Positions 17,939 through 27,555 of a DNA stretch of 64,000 nucleotides are shown here, piece after piece. The notes beneath the pieces are model-generated. The model made no database searches, was not told the DNA's origin, and saw only the letters and a program-made list of their open reading frames with translations. Source of the stretch: Rhizobium sp. ACO-34A. GTDB taxonomy: Bacteria > Pseudomonadota > Alphaproteobacteria > Rhizobiales > Rhizobiaceae. The stretch covers positions 124,001 to 188,000 of the forward strand of contig CP021375.1 in the NCBI GenBank assembly GCA_002600635.1. Reading direction: 5' to 3'. Position 1 is the first letter of the stretch. Each line of letters opens with the position of its first letter. The position numbers were made by a program, and so were the translations under genes.

Positions 17939-18142
17939 TCAAATAACGCTGACGTTTTCGGCCTTCGACTTTCCGGTCTTACGATCCTGGCCCAGCTCGT
18001 AGCTCACTCTCTGCCCTTCACGCAAAGAGCTGCCTCTTTCCAGAGCAGAGACATGCACGAAAACATCAGCCCCTCCATTTTCGGGGGTAATAAAGCCAAA
18101 GCCCTTGTCTTCATTGAAAAACTTTACGGTTCCGGTCGGCAT
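17939..18142 (-). CDS. cspA: Cold-shock protein (CspA family)
   Basis: This 67-residue single CSD domain contains [15 protein letters not shown] (RNP1) and [11 protein letters not shown] (RNP2). It binds single-stranded nucleic acid and acts as an RNA chaperone. The length is normal for the family. A close paralogue lies at 34114-34317 on the other strand; the two share most residues, so they may be duplicates. Confidence 0.95.
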   Translation of the reverse strand: MPTGTVKFFNEDKGFGFITPENGGADVFVHVSALERGSSLREGQRVSYELGQDRKTGKSKAENVSVI

Positions 18143-18208
18143 GAATGCTCCTGATCGTTCGCGCGGCGACCTGCCGCGCGCGGAGCCTATAGCGCGTTCG
18201 GAGAGCTA

Positions 18209-18406
18209 TCAATGGCCGGTAGACTTTGCGGCCGACTGCCTGTTGGGCTGATGGCTGAAAACAGCGGTATTCAACTGAAACACAGCCGCGAGATCGGCAA
18301 GGATGCCTGGTAGCGGACCGGCGCTTCCAGCGAGATCGATTGACGGCTGGCGGGCACAGCCTGCCAGAACGCAAAAAAAGAGGGCCAGCGGAAGACCGCG
18401 GCCCAT
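18209..18406 (-). CDS. Small putative lipoprotein
   Basis: This is a 65-residue frame with a lipoprotein-type signal, LPLALFFCVLAGCARQP (lipobox LAGC, lipidated C about residue 17). The rest is short and has no known domain. It runs in the same direction as the cspA gene but probably forms a separate unit. The lipobox is the only support. Confidence 0.4.
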   Translation of the reverse strand: MGRGLPLALFFCVLAGCARQPSIDLAGSAGPLPGILADLAAVFQLNTAVFSHQPNRQSAAKSTGH

Positions 18407-18686
18407 TTAAGGTGTGAAGGTCAAAGCCTCCAGAGGGGAACAGTCGATGCGACGGCACTGGGAGAAGCCATCAAGTGCATCAACTGTGGCCTATATGGTC
18501 ATTATTTGAGCAATCGGCAAACAATAATTGTGCAGTGCAGCTATGCGAGAAGCATCGGGCTATAGGACACTGTCACTGCCAGTATGTCGGCCGGCGTTTG
18601 GAGACCCTCCCCGTTGCAGCTGGCGCCGACGTTGCTGCTATCAGGACGTACGAACCGGAGCGCACGTCGCGACCCGGATACAGACG

Positions 18687-19340
18687 TCAACGCCGGAAGC
18701 GCCTTACCCAGTCGCGAAGCCGCCGCGCGTCCTCGAAGGCACTCTCATCCGTCGAGGCGAGCGCTGCCGCGGCTCGGCCGACAACGTAGACGAGGTAGAG
18801 AATGAAAGCCGCAAACCAGACCCAACCGTTCAGCTTCGCGAGCCAGACGGGCTCGTAGGCGATCAATTCCACCACGTCGCGGACGATCACGTAGACCGCA
18901 ATCGAGGACGCCAACCGCAGCGGCGTCAGGACGAACAGCTCGATAGGGCGCAAGACCCGCAGTTCCGAACGCGGCAGCGCGCCGGGAGCATCGGGTGCCG
19001 GGGTGACTTTGACCGCATCGGCGAGATTGCTCCAGAATTCGCGCTTGCTCACAATCGCCGAGATCTTCACAGCACGCCACGCGTCGCGCAGCAGCACGCT
19101 GTTCGGCGCCGCCCGCATCGATATGCCGGTCTTGGCGATGCTGAGAACAGCAAGTGCGACGCTGAACCAGATCGCGCCATCATAGAGAATGGACACGTCG
19201 CTCAGCGAAAAACGCGAAAACATCCAGTAGACACACCAAAGCGGTGCGATGACGAGCGCTGTCCGCAACGGAAAGAGCAAGAGTTCCGCCAGCCGCATTT
19301 GAGATGGTGTCGGCTCAGGGACAGAAGTCATCATGGGCAT
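18687..19340 (-). CDS. Multi-pass membrane protein of unknown function
   Basis: This 217-residue protein has four hydrophobic segments, at about 25-50, 55-75, 130-155 and 165-190 (for example GWVWFAAFILYLVYVVGRAA). The loops contain no motif I recognise. The start MPMMTSVPEP at 19340 is plausible, and MMTSV two residues later is an alternative. The antisense frame in the same stretch is arginine-rich and unconvincing. Confidence 0.6.
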   Translation of the reverse strand: MPMMTSVPEPTPSQMRLAELLLFPLRTALVIAPLWCVYWMFSRFSLSDVSILYDGAIWFSVALAVLSIAKTGISMRAAPNSVLLRDAWRAVKISAIVSKREFWSNLADAVKVTPAPDAPGALPRSELRVLRPIELFVLTPLRLASSIAVYVIVRDVVELIAYEPVWLAKLNGWVWFAAFILYLVYVVGRAAAALASTDESAFEDARRLRDWVRRFRR

Positions 19341-20006
19341 CTGCGCTTACCTCCATGCCAATGCCCGAAATCTATCGAAATTCGCTCTGATTACAAGAAA
19401 AGCCCGGATCAATATTGCTGCCAACATTTACGGGTCAGAATTCAAGCGGCGAAAGATGTCGTCTCAGGAACGACGGACAGTGTTCGCCAAATCTGAGGAC
19501 TGAGCGCATCCCCGTGGGAGCGTGCTCTATTCCGCCGCACCCTGTCGCCGCTTTGCTCTGATCAGGCACGGCTCCACCGAACCCCGAACCGGGTTTCGGC
19601 CATCCGGTCACGATCACATTGCGCAGCTCGCCCGGCAGACCCGGACGAGAGATCGGGAGCGCGCCCACGCGCTCGCATCTCACAGGGAGCATCCGCCTCG
19701 AGGCGGATGCGCATTCCTTCCATGACATTGCCGCTCGTACGATAGGGCGCAGATCAGGCCAATGGGCAAGCGCGCCCGAGGGCGCTGTCGGCCGTCGAAA
19801 AAATAGGCTTTCACCGCTTCGCGCCGAACCTTCCGATTTTTCCCCCGCCCGACCCATGACCGGATCTTCGCCCTACCGGGAGCGGGCTTACGCCCCCTCC
19901 CTTCGTCCCGAGGACGTGCGGGCACGTCCTTCGGACCAAAGGAAGAAGGCTTCGCCCACAGCGGGTTTTGAAGACCCGTTCAACGGGAAATCAGGAGATT
20001 GAAGCC
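19341..20006. other. Long GC-rich leader upstream of the ParB gene
   Basis: No coding frame here is convincing. The stretch contains a perfect 22-bp palindrome at 19689-19710 (core CCGCCTCGAGGCGG). Around 19796-19850 there is a segment related to repeat B at 24750 and 29040, sharing the core CCGAACCTTCCG after a run of A. It ends in a good ribosome site, AGGAGATTGAAGCC, before ATG 20007. The palindrome is a candidate binding site, possibly parS-like. Confidence 0.5.
19689..19710. repeat. Perfect 22-bp palindrome upstream of parB-like gene
   Basis: The sequence reads the same on both strands, with central CCTCGAGG flanked by GCATCCG / CGGATGC. It lies about 300 bp before the ParB-like gene. 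It could be a ParB or repressor site or a cruciform; no second copy was found. Confidence 0.6.
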
Positions 20007-21959
20007 ATGACCAACACCATCATCATCGAATTGAACAAGCTGGACCGCGACCCAAAGAACGTCCGCAAGACATACGACCCTGCAAAACTTCGCGAACTCG
20101 CCGCCAACATCGACGCGGAAGGGGTTCTGCAAAACCTCGTCGTGCGGGCCGGCGAAAAGCGTGGCCGTTATTTCGTGACGGCGGGCGAACGCCGCAGGCT
20201 GGCGCTGCTGCTTCTGGTGGAGCAGGGCAAGATCGCAAAGAACCATCCGGTCGAATGCAAGGTCCGCGAGGCGGCGAACGCCACGGAGATCAGCCTTTCG
20301 GAAAACGTTTTCCGCGAGGACATGCACCCGGTCGACCAGTACGAGGCTTTTTCCGTCATGGCGGCGGAGGGCAAGGCGATTGCCGACATCGCGGCGCATT
20401 TCAGCGCCACCGAAATCATCGTCCGCCGCCGTCTGGCGCTGGCGAGGGTTTCCCCGAAACTGCTTGAGCTTCACCGCGACGGCGCAATGACCTTCGAGCA
20501 GCTTTCCGCCTTCACGGTTTCCGACGATCACGAACGGCAGGAACAGATTTGGGAAAGCCTGCCGCAGTGGGATCGTAAGGCCCGCCTGATCAAGTCCGCC
20601 CTCATGACCGACGAGGTCGCCAGCACCGACAGGCGCGTCGTCCTGGTCGGCGGACTGGACGCCTACGAACAGGCAGGCGGAGCCGTGCGCCGCGATCTGT
20701 TCGGAGAGCAGGGGGAGGGCTATGCGCTGGACGTTGCCTTGCTCGACCGGCTCGCCTCCGCAAAGCTGGAAGATGTCGCTGCCCCTTACCGAGAGCAGGG
20801 CTGGAAATGGGTGGAGACGGCATTCGAGCGCCCGGACTGGATTTTCAACATTCCCCGCGTCTACCCGACCGAGGTGGAGCTTTCCGCCGAAGATCAGGTC
20901 GATTATGACGCGCTCGACAGCGAACGCGACGAACTGACCGATCTGATCGACAATGACGTCGCTGACGAGAATACCGAACAGCGTGTCGCTGAAATCGACA
21001 AGCGTCTGGATGAACTCTCCAAAAAGCAGGAAATCTATCAGCCCGACGACATGGCGCGCAGCGGCGTCGTCGTGTTCATCAACCGCCTCGGTTATGCGGA
21101 ATCCGCGCTCGGCATCGTCAGGGAACAAGATGAAGTCGGGGAAGTGGACGAAGACGGCGACAACGGCGACGCAGTGGCGGAAGACGGCGAAGCCGACCCC
21201 GAAACCGACGATGCCAGCGGCGGAAGCGTTGAGGTCGAGGCAAGCACTCCGACGTTCACGCATCCCCAACCCCTGATCGAAGTTCTGACCGCGAAGAAGA
21301 CCGCCGCCCTGCGGGTGGAACTGGCGAACAATCCCGATGTGGCCCTTGCCGCTGTGGTCCACACCATGCTGTTGCGCATCAGCTACGGCGGGCTTGTGGA
21401 CGAGAAAAGCGCCCTGCAGGTGTCGCTCACCCATGAGCGCCTCGATAAATGGATCAAGGAGTCGGAGGATTGCGCCGCGTCGGCGGCTTTCGAGAGCCTG
21501 CGGGAGAATTACGGGCATCAAATCCCCGGCAATCCGGCCCACCTGTTCGATTGGTGCCTTGAGCAGAGCCGCGAGGAACTTCTGTCGCTCCTGGCTTACG
21601 CTGCTGCCCATGCCGTCAACGCCGTGGAGGTAAAATTCTCAGATCGCCGCAAGGGCATCGAACAGGCCAACCAGCTTGGCCGCGCGCTCAAGGTCGACAT
21701 GACCAACTGGTTCGAGACGACCGCCGACAGCTATTTCAGCCACATCAATCGTCGGGGGATCGAACAGGCGGTTCTCGAAGCACGGGGACCGGAAGCTGCC
21801 CTTGCGGTTTCCGCCGCCTCCAAGAAGGCCGAGGCTGTCCTGATCGCGGAGCGAAGGGTCAAGGGTTCGGGATGGCTCCCGGCACCTGTCCGGATCGCCG
21901 CCGATCCGAATGCGGAAGCTGACGCCGATGCGCAGTCCTTCCCGATGGCAGCGGAATAG
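20007..21959 (+). CDS. ParB/RepB/Spo0J-family plasmid protein
   Basis: This 650-residue protein has a ParB N-terminal domain at about 1-95 (PKNVRKTYDPAKLRELAANI, FVTAGERRRLALLLL with the GERR motif, and ISLSENVFREDMHPVDQYEA) followed by an HTH (IADIAAHFSATEIIVRRRLA). The rest is a long acidic middle (EVDEDGDNGDAVAEDGEADP) and a C-terminal domain seen in rhizobial plasmid proteins. It is about twice the length of classical ParB and has no ParA partner here, so it may act as a DNA-binding or CTPase regulator rather than in partition. ATG 20007 has a good AGGAG. It heads the plasmid accessory block. Confidence 0.88.
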   Translation: MTNTIIIELNKLDRDPKNVRKTYDPAKLRELAANIDAEGVLQNLVVRAGEKRGRYFVTAGERRRLALLLLVEQGKIAKNHPVECKVREAANATEISLSENVFREDMHPVDQYEAFSVMAAEGKAIADIAAHFSATEIIVRRRLALARVSPKLLELHRDGAMTFEQLSAFTVSDDHERQEQIWESLPQWDRKARLIKSALMTDEVASTDRRVVLVGGLDAYEQAGGAVRRDLFGEQGEGYALDVALLDRLASAKLEDVAAPYREQGWKWVETAFERPDWIFNIPRVYPTEVELSAEDQVDYDALDSERDELTDLIDNDVADENTEQRVAEIDKRLDELSKKQEIYQPDDMARSGVVVFINRLGYAESALGIVREQDEVGEVDEDGDNGDAVAEDGEADPETDDASGGSVEVEASTPTFTHPQPLIEVLTAKKTAALRVELANNPDVALAAVVHTMLLRISYGGLVDEKSALQVSLTHERLDKWIKESEDCAASAAFESLRENYGHQIPGNPAHLFDWCLEQSREELLSLLAYAAAHAVNAVEVKFSDRRKGIEQANQLGRALKVDMTNWFETTADSYFSHINRRGIEQAVLEARGPEAALAVSAASKKAEAVLIAERRVKGSGWLPAPVRIAADPNAEADADAQSFPMAAE

Positions 21960-22030
21960 TCCGCCGCAGCCAGCCGGCCGGTCGCGCCTCTCCAGCGCGG
22001 CCGGTTCCTCCCTTTCGTGAGAAAAATCAG

Positions 22031-22213
22031 ATGTTCGATCAGACCCCCGACCCGACGCTTGCAGCCGAAGCCTGCTGCAAGCTGATCAGCGCCTACCTCG
22101 CCGGTCATGAATCCGTCGAGTGGAGCGATGTTCAGGAAGCCTTGAATGTGGCGCTCAAGGCTTTCGATCTGCCGCAGACCTTCGTCGAAGACAGGGCGGA
22201 GCAAGACCGATAG
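22031..22213 (+). CDS. Small conserved-type plasmid protein, unknown
   Basis: This 60-residue acidic protein (MFDQTPDPTLAAEACCKLIS, then ESVEWSDVQEALNVALKAF) looks fully helical. It lies 70 bp after the ParB-like gene and before the methylase leader, in the same direction. I recognise no family. Codon use is normal for the block, and the frame is supported by position and composition only. Confidence 0.5.
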   Translation: MFDQTPDPTLAAEACCKLISAYLAGHESVEWSDVQEALNVALKAFDLPQTFVEDRAEQDR

Positions 22214-22499
22214 CCGCCCACAGGGTCCGCCGGGACATCGAGCCCCGGCGGACACTGACGGACCATTCCGCCGCAATCTCGAAGGGCAGGGGGCCGAGGG
22301 CTTCGCCCTTCTCCCCCCAAACAGGCTTCCGCCCAGATTCTTTCAGGCCGCGCAGCGGCCCAAAACAATCCGGTTCCCCGCGAAGCCTGTTTTCCCCTTC
22401 CAACCCACCGCTCTCGCGGCCCCGGAAGGCAGGGCCGGTGCCCTGCTTTCGCAGGACAGACAAGCCGATTCGCGGATCAATCCAGAAGGTGGCCATCCC
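22214..22499. other. GC-rich leader of the methylase gene
   Basis: This non-coding stretch has several small GC hairpins, for example AGGGCTTCGCCCT near 22297-22309 and CCCTGC-TTTC-GCAGG near 22440-22458, and ends in GAAGGTGGCCATCCC before ATG 22500. It is similar in style to the other leaders of this block but is not a clear copy of repeats A-C. Confidence 0.45.
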
Positions 22500-23315
22500 A
22501 TGACCAATCCCCGCCTCAAAACCATCGTCAAGCTGTTCGAAACCTGCCGCTACAGGCACGATCTCTATTCGGTCTTTTCCGACTGGTGCGAATGCGCGGC
22601 CATCTCGATGAGCAACGCCGTCGATCTCGTGCATTTCGACAAGCGCGAAGCGCGCTATCTCGAAATCATCGGCAAATATGACCGTCCAACCGTCGAGACA
22701 TTCACCCGGATCATGGGGGAAGTCACGATGGCAATGGAGGACGCGCCGCAGGATATCCTTGGCGCGACCTTCCATGCGCTCGAATTGCACAACAAGGCGC
22801 GCGGCCAGTTTTTTACGCCCTATCCCATCTGCCGGATGATGGCGGCGATGCTGGCCGGCAGCAAGGAGGAACTCGGCAAGACCATCGGGAAACGCGGCTT
22901 CCTGCTCGCGCAGGAACCCGCCGTTGGCAGCGGCGCGATGATCGTCGCCCTTGCCGAAGCGATACGGGACGCCGGTTTCAACTATCAGCAATTATTGCAT
23001 GTGACCGCCGTGGATATCGACCGCCGCGCCGTTCACATGGCGTATATCCAGTTCTCGCTTTTGCATATCCCCGCCATCGTTCTGGTCGGGGACAGCCTCG
23101 CAATGAAGTTTCATGAGGAGTGGCGCACGCTGGCCCACGTCATGGGCGGATGGGACGCGAAGCTCAAGAGCGCCGAGCGGGTCGGGAAATCGACCCCGCC
23201 GTCCTCATCTGCCGCATTCCGAAATGATGTCAGGCAACCTGCTGAACAGAGCGCCGCCGAACCGAAGGAGCCGTCTTTCGGCATCGAGAAGACCGGTCAG
23301 CTCAGGCTGTTCTAA
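22500..23315 (+). CDS. N6-adenine methylase-like protein lacking a clear motif IV
   Basis: This 271-residue protein is built like HsdM/N6-MTase domains: a helical N-part, GQFFTPYPICRMMAAML (the FTP motif of type I MTases), and QEPAVGSGAMIVALAEAI (AdoMet motif I), followed by VTAVDIDRRAVHMAYIQFSL. After VLVGDSLAMKFHEEW I would expect the catalytic [ND]PP[FYW]; none is present, and the protein ends about 65 residues later in a low-complexity tail. It may therefore bind AdoMet and DNA without methylating, or use a different catalytic motif. It sits between ParB and a toxin-antitoxin pair in the plasmid block. Confidence 0.75.
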   Translation: MTNPRLKTIVKLFETCRYRHDLYSVFSDWCECAAISMSNAVDLVHFDKREARYLEIIGKYDRPTVETFTRIMGEVTMAMEDAPQDILGATFHALELHNKARGQFFTPYPICRMMAAMLAGSKEELGKTIGKRGFLLAQEPAVGSGAMIVALAEAIRDAGFNYQQLLHVTAVDIDRRAVHMAYIQFSLLHIPAIVLVGDSLAMKFHEEWRTLAHVMGGWDAKLKSAERVGKSTPPSSSAAFRNDVRQPAEQSAAEPKEPSFGIEKTGQLRLF

Positions 23316-23394
23316 GGAGTGCCACGGCAGGGCGGAGGCGATATCGCGCCTTTGCTATGTCGATATCGCGTTCGCCTGTCTCACGCCCCTATCG

Positions 23395-23590
23395 AAGCAG
23401 CGCGAACCAGGTCCGAGGGGTGCCCATGGCCCCACCCCTCGGCACTCCCCTCCCGCCCACAAAAAAACGGAGCGCAAGGCGCGTGGGCAGTCGCTCCCGC
23501 TTGCCCTTCGGGTAACTCAGCTGAAGCTCCTGCGGCTGCCCTTCTTCGGCTCCCTGCGCGCGAGGATTCCCGAAATCCCGTCCCGCGGCC
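23395..23590. repeat. Repeat A, copy 1
   Basis: This copy is clearly related to 28318-28505. Shared blocks include CGAGGGGTGCCC, AAAAAAACGGAGCGCAA, CTGAAGCTCCTGCGGCT and ATTCCCGAAATCCCG. It is non-coding and precedes the Phd/PIN pair. Between it and 23720 I see no gene. Confidence 0.75.
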
Positions 23591-23720
23591 GGCGCCTTGC
23601 TCGTTTCACGTCGCGTCGGCGCGATCGGCGTCGGAATCCGCCTCTTGCAATTCCAGCATTCGTGGACTAAATGTGGTTACGTAACCACGAACGCCCGGGC
23701 TGTCAGAGTTGGAGTTTGCC

Positions 23721-23975
23721 ATGACCGTCACCACGCTTTCAGGCCGTGAGCTCAATCACGATCTTGGCCGCGCAAAGCGCGCCGCCAAGGATGGCCCGGT
23801 CATCATCACTGACCGGGGGCGGCCCGCGCATGTCCTGTTGTCGTTCGACGAGTACAAGCGACTTACGGGTAAAACGCGGACGCTTGGCGACATGCTGGCC
23901 GCACCGGGAGCGGAAGACGTCGATTTGCCGCTTCCTGATCGCACGGAACTTGCCAAATCGGTCGACCTCTCCTGA
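23721..23975 (+). CDS. Phd/YefM-family antitoxin
   Basis: This 84-residue protein (MTVTTLSGRELNHDLGRAKR, GPVIITDRGRPAHVLLSFDEYKRL) has the Phd/YefM N-terminal DNA-binding fold and a C-terminal toxin-binding tail (LPLPDRTELAKSVDLS). It neutralises the PIN toxin encoded immediately after it and probably represses the operon. GGAG lies before ATG 23721. Its TGA overlaps the toxin ATG by one base (TGATG). Confidence 0.9.
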   Translation: MTVTTLSGRELNHDLGRAKRAAKDGPVIITDRGRPAHVLLSFDEYKRLTGKTRTLGDMLAAPGAEDVDLPLPDRTELAKSVDLS

Positions 23976-24400
23976 TGCTGTTGCTCGATACCAATGTCGT
24001 GTCCGAACTGCGCAAGGTTGCGAGCGGCAGGGCCGATCCCAATGTTATGGCTTGGAACGAAACCGTCGATCCGGCCCAAACCTTCATTTCGTCTGTCGTC
24101 CTGCACGAGCTGGAAATCGGCGTCCGGCTGGCCGACCACAATGATCCCGTCGCCGGCAAGGTGCTGCGCAACTGGCTGGAAAACACGGTCCTTGAGACAT
24201 TTTCGGGCCGTATACTGCCGCTGGACGAGGCGGCAGCCCTTCAGGCCGCTGAGTGGCATGTGCCCAATCCGAGACCGATCAACGACGCCTATATCGCGGC
24301 GATAGCCTTCACACGGCGAATGACGCTGGTGACGCGCGACGTCAAGGATTTCGAGGGCATGGGTGTGGCGCTCATGAATCCGTGGAACATGCCGGCATAG
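23975..24400 (+). CDS. PIN-domain toxin (VapC/FitB type)
   Basis: This 141-residue PIN nuclease shows the expected acidic residues in MLLLDTNVVSELR, LHELEIGVRLA, PINDAYIAAIA and TRDVKDFEGMG. It should cleave RNA (often tRNA) when free of antitoxin. The overlap with the upstream Phd gene indicates translational coupling. Together they form a plasmid stabilisation module. Length is normal for FitB-like toxins. Confidence 0.92.
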   Translation: MLLLDTNVVSELRKVASGRADPNVMAWNETVDPAQTFISSVVLHELEIGVRLADHNDPVAGKVLRNWLENTVLETFSGRILPLDEAAALQAAEWHVPNPRPINDAYIAAIAFTRRMTLVTRDVKDFEGMGVALMNPWNMPA

Positions 24401-24474
24401 CATTTGTGCGATTCGAACCGAATTTTCGCTCTGAATTCTTGCTGGAAATCGGGCAGGTATGCCGGAATTCCGGA

Positions 24475-24851
24475 GCCTCGTGGAAACGACGCGTCCGGCC
24501 ATGAATGCAGGTCACGAAGACGGTTCGGGCCATCCGCTCGATGCGAGCGGAGTGCGCTCTATGCCGAAGGCACGGAGCCAGCCTGCGGCCGTCCCCGCCG
24601 ATCCCGGTGACGATCGCTTGTCCGGTCGGGGGGGTGGCACCCCCGGCGCTGAGGCCCGTTCCGGTCCGCCCTGCTTGTTTTCGCCCCTGACATCGCCGGC
24701 CGGCCGGATCAAGGGGCAGGCGCGGCAAGCCGCTTGTCGCACCGGCAAAAAAACGGCTTTCCGCCTGCGGCCGAACCTTCCGTTTTTTCCCCGCCACGAC
24801 CCCTTGACCCGAACGACCGCCGCCGAGGGGCGGGCTTTCGCCCTCCCCCCT
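24475..24851. repeat. Repeat B, copy 1 (left of IS110 element)
   Basis: It matches 28745-29146. The last ~100 bp before the IS (from GGCAAAAAAACGGC to CCCTCCCCCCT) are almost identical in both copies. Other shared blocks are CCGCTCGATGCGAGCGGA and CACGGAGCCAGCCTGCGGCC. Open frames here are GC artefacts. Repeat C continues it at 25980, after the IS. Confidence 0.85.
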
Positions 24852-25034
24852 TGTAACTTGCCATCATGTGCATGGGACATACTTCCTGTATGCGGTGGCG
24901 GATCCAAGCCCGCAGCCCCCTTGGGATTTGTAGCCCGTGGCAGAGCCAGGGCTGGCTCCGTTGTTCCATTGAACCCGAACAGTCGCCAGGGCCGCTCGCG
25001 CATGCGAAGCCCGCTTAGACAAGGATGGGATTAG
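24852..25034 (+). ncRNA. Predicted bridge RNA region of the IS110 element
   Basis: This 183-bp non-coding left end precedes the recombinase. A basal stem GGATCCAAGCCC (24900-24911) / GGGCTGGCTCC (24949-24959) encloses an internal loop. Its 5' side, CCCCCT (24916-24921), equals the left target, and its 3' side, GGCAGAG (24939-24945), is complementary to the right target CTCTGTC (one G-U). A second loop carries ACAGTCGC (24979-24986), identical to the element's right end (25973-25980), and ACAAG (25019-25023), complementary to its left end CTTGT (24850-24854). This is the target/donor two-loop plan of IS621 bridge RNA. Ends of the RNA are not known. Confidence 0.75.
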
Positions 25035-25964
<930 letters not shown>

Positions 25965-25979
25965 CAGCAAAGACAGTCG

Positions 25980-26087
25980 CTCTGTCCGGGGGAATGTCAG
26001 AGGCCATTCCCCCGGACAGACCGGGGAGGCTTCGCCCGAGGGGGCTTGCCCCTTCGGGGTGGCAACGGGAAAACTTGGAGACAGACC
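25980..26087. repeat. Repeat C, copy 1: leader of the DUF932 gene with 15-bp hairpin
   Basis: It matches 29145-29253. A perfect stem CTGTCCGGGGGAATG (25982-25996) / CATTCCCCCGGACAG (26005-26019) with 8-base loop comes first. Then follow GGGGAGGCTTCGCCCGA, CCCTTCGGGGTGGCAAC and, just before the start codon, GGAGACAGACC-ATG. The same motif precedes the DUF736 gene, so both genes carry the same 5' leader. Confidence 0.85.
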
Positions 26088-26936
26088 ATGAGCATCTACA
26101 CCGAGACCGCACGTTTCGATACCGGCCGCGCACTCACCGAGACCGAAATGCGCCGCATCGCCCCTTCCATCTTTGCCGTGACCGCCCATGAAAGCCGGTC
26201 CGAACGCTTCCAGCCCATTCCCACCATCGACGTCTTGCGCGGCCTCATCCGGGAAGGGTTCATGCCGGTCGGAGCGAAGCAGTCGCGCAGCCGCACGGAG
26301 GGCAAGGCCGAGTTCACCAAGCATCTTATCCGCCTTCGCCGCATCGATGACGGCAAGGTCTACAATGTCGGCGACACCGTTTGCGAAATTCTCCTCAAGA
26401 ACGCCAACGACGGTACCAGCGCCTACGAATTGATGGCAGGACTGTTTCGCGTCCGTTGCCTCAATTCTCTGGTGGCGCAGACCGGGACTATCGATGCGAT
26501 CAAGGTGCGGCATTCCGGCGACGTTGCCGGAAAGGTGATCGAGGGCACCTATCGCGTGCTTGGCGAAGCCGAGCGCACCCTTGCCGCTCCGCAGGACTGG
26601 TCCGGTCTACGGCTGAAGCATGAGGAAAAGGAAATCCTTGCGGACGCGGCGCACGTTCTCCGTTTCGGGGATAACGAGGGCGAGACCAAGACCCCGATCA
26701 AGGCCGAACAGTTGCTTGTTCCCCGCCGTCATGACGACCGCGCCGACGATCTCTGGACGGTCTGGAACGTGGTGCAGGAAAATTCCATCAAGGGTGGGTT
26801 GCGCGGCATTGGCCGCGACGATCTCGGCAGGCCGCGCCGCGTGAAGTCCCGCGCCGTCAACGGCATCGATCAGGATATCAAGCTCAATAAGGCGCTGTGG
26901 CTGCTTGGCGAGCGGATGGCCGCCCTGAAATCCTGA
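26088..26936 (+). CDS. DUF932 domain plasmid protein
   Basis: This 282-residue protein is typical of DUF932 (phage/plasmid-like LGT_TIGR03299-related) proteins: TIDVLRGLIREGFMPVGAKQSRSR, FTKHLIRLRR, YELMAGLFRVRCLNSLV and a C-terminal VWNVVQENSIKGGLRGIG. The function is not known; homologues are common on plasmids and phages. ATG 26088 is preceded by GGAGACAGACC. Expression was probably altered when the IS110 element split its leader. Confidence 0.88.
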   Translation: MSIYTETARFDTGRALTETEMRRIAPSIFAVTAHESRSERFQPIPTIDVLRGLIREGFMPVGAKQSRSRTEGKAEFTKHLIRLRRIDDGKVYNVGDTVCEILLKNANDGTSAYELMAGLFRVRCLNSLVAQTGTIDAIKVRHSGDVAGKVIEGTYRVLGEAERTLAAPQDWSGLRLKHEEKEILADAAHVLRFGDNEGETKTPIKAEQLLVPRRHDDRADDLWTVWNVVQENSIKGGLRGIGRDDLGRPRRVKSRAVNGIDQDIKLNKALWLLGERMAALKS

Positions 26937-27005
26937 CCGGAACCGCAGGAGCGCCGCCGGCACTGGCGGCGCTCTCCCCATCACCATCATATCGGAGGGC
27001 AGATC

Positions 27006-27383
27006 ATGAAGCCCGCGCATTCCATCGTCATCGCCAATTTGCGGGAGATCACCGGGCATGTTCGCCCCCTTGCCTTGGCCAATGCCATTCACGCCCGCGT
27101 TCCCTCATCATGGGGCGGCGCATTCTTCATCACCTTGAACAACATCCGCGACTGCATTGAAGCTGGCGACCGATGGTTTGAGGAGGAAACGCCGGAAGGA
27201 TTCCGGGTTTCGACCGATAGCGGCTTTTCCTGCATCGTCCGGGATCGCCTTGCCTTTTGTTCAGCCCCCGCGCGGCCACCGGCGCCGCCACAGCATCGAC
27301 CGGAGGTTCCGACGAATGATCACGTACAAGAAACACAAAGCCCCCAATGGCTTGGACGGGTTTCGGGTCTTCGCCGGGGATAA
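27006..27383 (+). CDS. Unknown plasmid protein
   Basis: This 125-residue frame with a good GGAGGGCAG before ATG 27006 begins MKPAHSIVIANLREITGHVR and contains WGGAFFITLNNIRDCIEAGD. The first 85 residues look protein-like; the tail after SAPARPP is proline- and arginine-rich and overlaps the next gene (27316) in another frame. The natural stop may therefore be preceded by a frameshift. No family recognised. Confidence 0.5.
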   Translation: MKPAHSIVIANLREITGHVRPLALANAIHARVPSSWGGAFFITLNNIRDCIEAGDRWFEEETPEGFRVSTDSGFSCIVRDRLAFCSAPARPPAPPQHRPEVPTNDHVQETQSPQWLGRVSGLRRG

Positions 27384-27555
27384 CTGCCTCGGGACCATCT
27401 ACTATTTCCCGGACGGCCCGATGACCTGGAAGGGCGTGACACCTGACGGAGCCCGGTTTTCCGCGTCCTCCAAGCAGAAAATCACCCTGAGACTTAGGGT
27501 CCATGCAGCAGCAGCGACGCAGGCCCCCGCCGAAGGAAAAGGAACCGGCAGATGA
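27316..27555 (+). CDS. Small unknown plasmid protein
   Basis: This 79-residue protein, MITYKKHKAPNGLDGFRVFA then GTIYYFPDGPMTWKGVTPDG, looks like a small beta-rich domain. ATG 27316 overlaps the end of the upstream frame; its TGA overlaps the ATG of the next gene (27552). It is part of a run of tightly packed small genes (27006-28204). No family recognised. Confidence 0.55.
   Translation: MITYKKHKAPNGLDGFRVFAGDNCLGTIYYFPDGPMTWKGVTPDGARFSASSKQKITLRLRVHAAAATQAPAEGKGTGR

Noticed and set aside
19980..21611. Long minus-strand frame (543 codons) opposite the ParB-like gene
   Set aside because: It is a GC-bias shadow; the plus frame has clear ParB motifs and a ribosome site, the minus frame has none.
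23340..23372. Inverted CGATATCGCG / GCGATATCG motif as an origin or operator
   Set aside because: Short, single, and in a GC-rich repeat region; no supporting iterons or replication gene nearby.
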